Notes under the pieces: generated by a model | Told to the model about the DNA's origin: nothing | Databases searched by the model: none | The model's input: the letters and a program-made list of their open reading frames with translations, nothing else | Shown here: positions 18,950 to 21,825 of the stretch, piece by piece | Numbering within the stretch: the first letter of the stretch is position 1 | Layout: each line of letters begins with the position of its first letter | NCBI GenBank assembly: GCA_027579435.1 | Contig: JANBPK010001021.1 | Coordinates: 1-21,825, forward strand | Length of the DNA stretch: 21,825 nt | Origin: Candolleomyces eurysporus | Lineage: Eukaryota; Basidiomycota; Agaricomycetes; Agaricales; Psathyrellaceae | Direction of reading: 5' to 3' | Program-made: the position numbers and the translations under genes

Positions 18950-20658
18950 ACCGTCGCTCGGGGTGTGTTAATTCAAGCAGGGTGGCATCACAATTGTCAC
19001 AGCATGGGACGGTAGGTTCTGCAATTATTTTAGTTACAATATTGTGCTGATATGTCAACTGCTTACCCGGTGGTGAATTCTTGAAGATATTTGTCAGAAC
19101 CTCGCGACGACAGGTGCCGGTCTGGACAAGCGTATATAGGCCTTCGTCTAGGGCAGCCAAATCCAACGGTACGTCAACACGCTCATTGCTATTGTCGTTA
19201 TTCTTGTCATATCCACCCCGGAGCGCTCCTCGTGCTTTCGCATACTCCTTTGTTGCTTTCGGATATGTTGGTGACTGACGCACCCCGCCCTTTTTAGGTT
19301 TCCCACTGGACCCTCCTGTCTCCTCGTTTGATGCTGCTAACACCTCCATATGTTTGACGAGGTCAGCCTCGTAGACTGACCTCTCAGCCAGCAAGACCGC
19401 CAAGCCTGCTCTGTCTGGGTCCCTGGCTGCACAACCTGCCCGTTGGACCCATGAAGACACTGAACTAGGCAGTTTCCACTGCACCATGACATCAATATCT
19501 GGTATATTGCAGCCCTGCCACCAGCGCAATGTTAGGTGCGTTCAGCCACTTGAATTATATGGAGATGCTGCTCACCATTCCAGCGGCATCAGTGCAGATG
19601 AGAACTCGAACCGTCCCCCTTCGGAAATGGTCCATAACATTGGTGCGATATGTAACCGAGAATGCCGCGCTGTATGGACGAATGAAGCCTGTGTAGCGCA
19701 GGTTATCTGGGCAACATCCGTAAAGGAAGTTCTCGATCTTGGTTGCAACAGCAAGGCTATCGGCGTAGATGAAGGTTTTCTTGATGTCTTGAACCTGCCT
19801 AACTTGAGCAGGGACCACGAAGCTAAGGTCTCGGTAGGTGTTCATTGGGTGGTGCATGGCCCTGACAACAACTGACACATTTTTTTCTGTCGTTTCCTAG
19901 ATTGAGGTCAACCATGGCTGACTGGTCAATCTGAAGCCACTGAATGATGTCGCGTCGAACATGGGGGGNCGAGGGTGGCTGACATGGCGACAAACGGTGT
20001 TCCATGGGGCAGCAATGCCTTCAAAATGCCCAATGTGCCATATAGCTTGCGAAACCCACTCCCCCACAGTGAGACGACATGGGCCTCGTTGAAAACTATG
20101 GCCAGTAGTCGTTCAGCCATTTCACGATGGCGTATGATTTGCGCAATAAAAACCTTTGAGAGGAGCATCTCCGGGGACACGATAACGATGTCCCATTGTC
20201 CCGTGCGGATTCCCCTGCATTGTAGTGAGGCCCTTTTGTTATTCTATTGAAAGCCTATGACTCACAGCTAGTTTTTCTTTTGTTAGACCTTCGTGGGCGC
20301 TATTGATAGCAACCGCTCGCAACCCAAACTCGGCCTTGAACGTTGCAACTTGTTCCTCCTGAAGGGCTATCAGAGGCGAGATAAGCAAGGTGACCTTGCC
20401 CTCGACCTCCTCCAGTGCGTAAGGACCTGCCACTATGGCGGTTTTACCAAATCCTGTCCCGGCATGGACCAGTACGTCCCGTCGCTGGAGTAGGCCTTTG
20501 ATTGCTGTGAGCTGGAAGGGTCGAGGTGTGTGTTTCCATTTGAATTTTTCCTTGATGCTTTCTCCTAACGTGGATAGCCTTTCCTCTGACAGAGACAGCT
20601 GTGACAGCTTCCCTCTCTGTGGGGGTAGCTGTTTTCGAGGTAGCGAACGTAGAGACAT
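18950..20658 (-). pseudogene. RecQ-like superfamily 2 helicase, decayed
   Basis: RecQ-like ATP-dependent DNA helicase of the multicopy type known from mushroom subtelomeres. Start ATG is at 20658. Exon 1 carries motif 0 (TPRPFQLTAIKGLL), Walker A (HAGTGFGKTA) and motif Ia (LLISPLIALQEEQV). An intron of ~54 bp follows (GTGAGT...TGCAG, near 20222-20275). Next are IVSPEMLL, the DEAH box as FNEAH (Asp to Asn, codon 20088-20090), MSATL, NDRKNVSVVVRA, FIYADSLA, IRPYSAAFS, VLICTDAAGM, an intron near 19510-19570, then CNIPDIDVMVQWKLPSSV and motif VI as QRAGCAARD (Arg to Cys, codon 19431-19433). A CCDNCDATLLE motif lies near the end, followed by a splice donor at about 18948. Frame changes occur at the N beside G6 (19969) and at T7 (19880-19886). 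Altered Walker B and arginine-finger motifs argue that it no longer works as a helicase. No RQC or HRDC domain was seen. Confidence 0.88.
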
Positions 20659-20749
20659 GGTTGGGGCTGCAGAGAGAGACGGGTCATGACAAATTGGCCC
20701 GATCGCACTAGTTTGGAATGCGCTGTAATTTTTTACCACCATCTACTAC
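20659..20749. promoter_or_regulatory. Divergent spacer of RecQ and 20750 gene
   Basis: Only 91 bp separates the two divergent start codons, so any promoter must be shared. No TATA box is obvious; a T-rich run (AATTTTTT) lies just before the plus-strand ATG. Confidence 0.4.
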
Positions 20750-21551
20750 ATGTCGTCCCCTATCCCTACCCTTGCTGAAGCAAATGTTGTGCCCAATGGC
20801 AACGAAAATGAAGAAGACTGGTACGACGACGACGATGAGGGGCAGCAGATATCCTCGCCCCTTCCCTGTTCCAGCCTTGACCCCCNTTTCAAGCCCAATA
20901 ACAGTTCGCTCTTTGACACCAACCCCAGCTGCAAGAACCGGCGGCCTACTACCAACATCGTCTACAGTGCTCGCAACTCCTCAGCGCAGCACACCGATAA
21001 CACCTCGTTCATCCCTGCTATACATGCCAATGTCCCAGCTCTTTTCGCAGGAGGGCATCATTCCAAGCAGTAGCATTCGTGGTACACCAGGCCAGAAGCG
21101 GCAGAAGCGGATGGCCAAAGGGCGAAAACGACAGAAGATGGCAATAGCACAGATTCAGCAGATGAAGAGGGCCGTCAATGAGAGCTCCAAGCACCAGCTG
21201 TGTGAATCAGCGCTTCGAAAGCTCAAGGCCCATGGTGTTTGCTTTGGAGATCTCCTAAAGTATGTCTCAGATCCCAGTCTCGGGCAAGGGCGCATTCGGT
21301 GGCATGATTTCTTTGTTTTCAATGGGGCAGCAACCGAGATCCTGAACTTTTGGGTGTCATCGAAGAACAGCAAGCCAGCGAGAGAGGAAGTCAAGGCGTG
21401 GGCTGTTGATTTTGTAGCAGGAGAAGTCATGAAGGAGGCTCGAAGGGTGACCAAGGCCGGCGAGCTGCAAACGCTGATGAGATCGGTGCTGCCGAGCTCA
21501 GAAACACACACACAAAACACCAACCACAACCTGTATACAAGCTGTAGGTAG
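20750..21551 (+). pseudogene. N-terminal part of large unknown protein
   Basis: Start ATG at 20750 opens with MSSPIPTLAEANVV and an acidic DWYDDDDEG stretch. At the N beside C5 (20886) the frame changes to one reading MSQLFSQEGIIPSS, a basic run (GQKRQKRMAKGRKRQK), then SALRKLKAHGVCFGDLLKYV, RIRWHDFFVF and ILNFWVSSKNSKPAREEVKAW. That last block resembles the N-terminal region of the very large, multicopy Agaricomycete proteins that carry a DUF6589-type domain further on; this is a memory-based match, not a search. Homology seems to stop shortly after AGELQT (about 21473). The frame then runs through a CA-rich stretch to a stop at 21551, beside LTR-like DNA, so the bulk of the protein is missing. 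It is divergent from the RecQ-like gene, suggesting that the two formed one element. Confidence 0.55.
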
Positions 21552-21825
21552 TCACGCGGTGTGAGAGTCAGGCCGCACGAAAGTCAAAGTGCGAGTTTGT
21601 GGGGGTTATAGAGTGAATTAAGAATACTAAGTTCTCTTGTTCTCTCTTTGATACACTCCACAGAACTAGAAGTACCCTAGTGTACAACTAGTGAGATTCC
21701 TATTCCCAAGTAGTCAAACCTTATGACTGCTTAAGTTCCTAAGTTCCAAGATAAAACTGATAGTTCACGCCGTGTGAAATATAAGCAGAAAAGCTCGATA
21801 GATTCGTCGATAAAACGCAAGTAAA
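21543..21825. mobile_element. LTR-like sequence running off the window
   Basis: Non-coding AT-rich DNA that begins near TGTAGGTAGTCACGCGGTGT, directly where the preceding gene loses its homology, and continues to the end of the window. It contains CTTAAGTTCCTAAGTTCC direct repeats and ends in GATAAAACGCAAG. The TG start and abrupt gene truncation suggest the 5' end of an LTR, but the matching end and target-site duplication lie outside the window. Confidence 0.3.

Noticed and set aside
1..21825. Helitron interpretation of the helicase-bearing region
   Set aside because: The helicase motifs are RecQ-type, not Pif1-type, and no Rep HUH nuclease motif was seen on either strand.

Overview
The window reads as nuclear DNA of a filamentous basidiomycete, most likely an Agaricomycete. 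Introns are short (about 50-80 bp, GTRNGT...AG), and the gene families are ones known to be expanded in mushroom genomes: a KDZ transposase with a CxC2 cysteine cluster, a TET/JBP-type 2OG-Fe(II) dioxygenase, a RecQ-like helicase and large lineage-specific unknown proteins. No tRNA, rRNA or CRISPR array was seen. Six single Ns (580, 2255, 4966, 10894, 19969, 20886) each sit beside a homopolymer. At five of them the reading frame changes, so several apparent frameshifts are probably consensus errors.

Layout. 1-340: a degenerate ~71-bp minisatellite. 400-1879 (+): TET/JBP dioxygenase with its catalytic residues intact. 1902-3625 (-): an unrecognised gene with broken reading frame (gene B). 3820-4130 (-): a fragment of a second copy of the gene at 6.5-8.9 kb. 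4560-6335 (+): a short, divergent protein kinase. 6485-8864 (-): gene A, a five-exon unknown protein with an HMG-box-like segment and a disordered tail. 8979-12689 (+): a ten-exon KDZ transposase. 13072-16326 (-): gene C, a Zn2Cys6-like and coiled-coil protein. 16558-17392 (+): gene D, a small three-exon protein with a Gly/Ser repeat. 17393-18850: gene-free, repeat-rich, retroelement-like DNA. 18950-20658 (-): a decayed RecQ-like helicase, divergent from 20750-21551 (+), the N-terminal part of a large Agaricomycete-type unknown protein. From about 21543: LTR-like sequence running off the end.

Genes from 0.4 to 17.4 kb alternate in strand as convergent and divergent pairs (TET/JBP> <B; kinase> <A; KDZ> <C; D>). 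KDZ and gene A start 114 bp apart around a palindromic TATA box. Gene C and gene D start about 230 bp apart around a duplicated CACGTG module. Physical linkage of TET/JBP and KDZ genes in basidiomycetes is published knowledge (Iyer and colleagues, 2014). What looks new is the set of linked cargo genes (A, B, C, D, kinase) and two motifs, TCGGCCGA and ACCCGA, that are frequent throughout 0-17.5 kb and nearly absent from the RecQ segment. My reading is a large composite KDZ element, or a nest of them, abutting a separate degraded RecQ-type element. Terminal inverted repeats and target-site duplications were not found.
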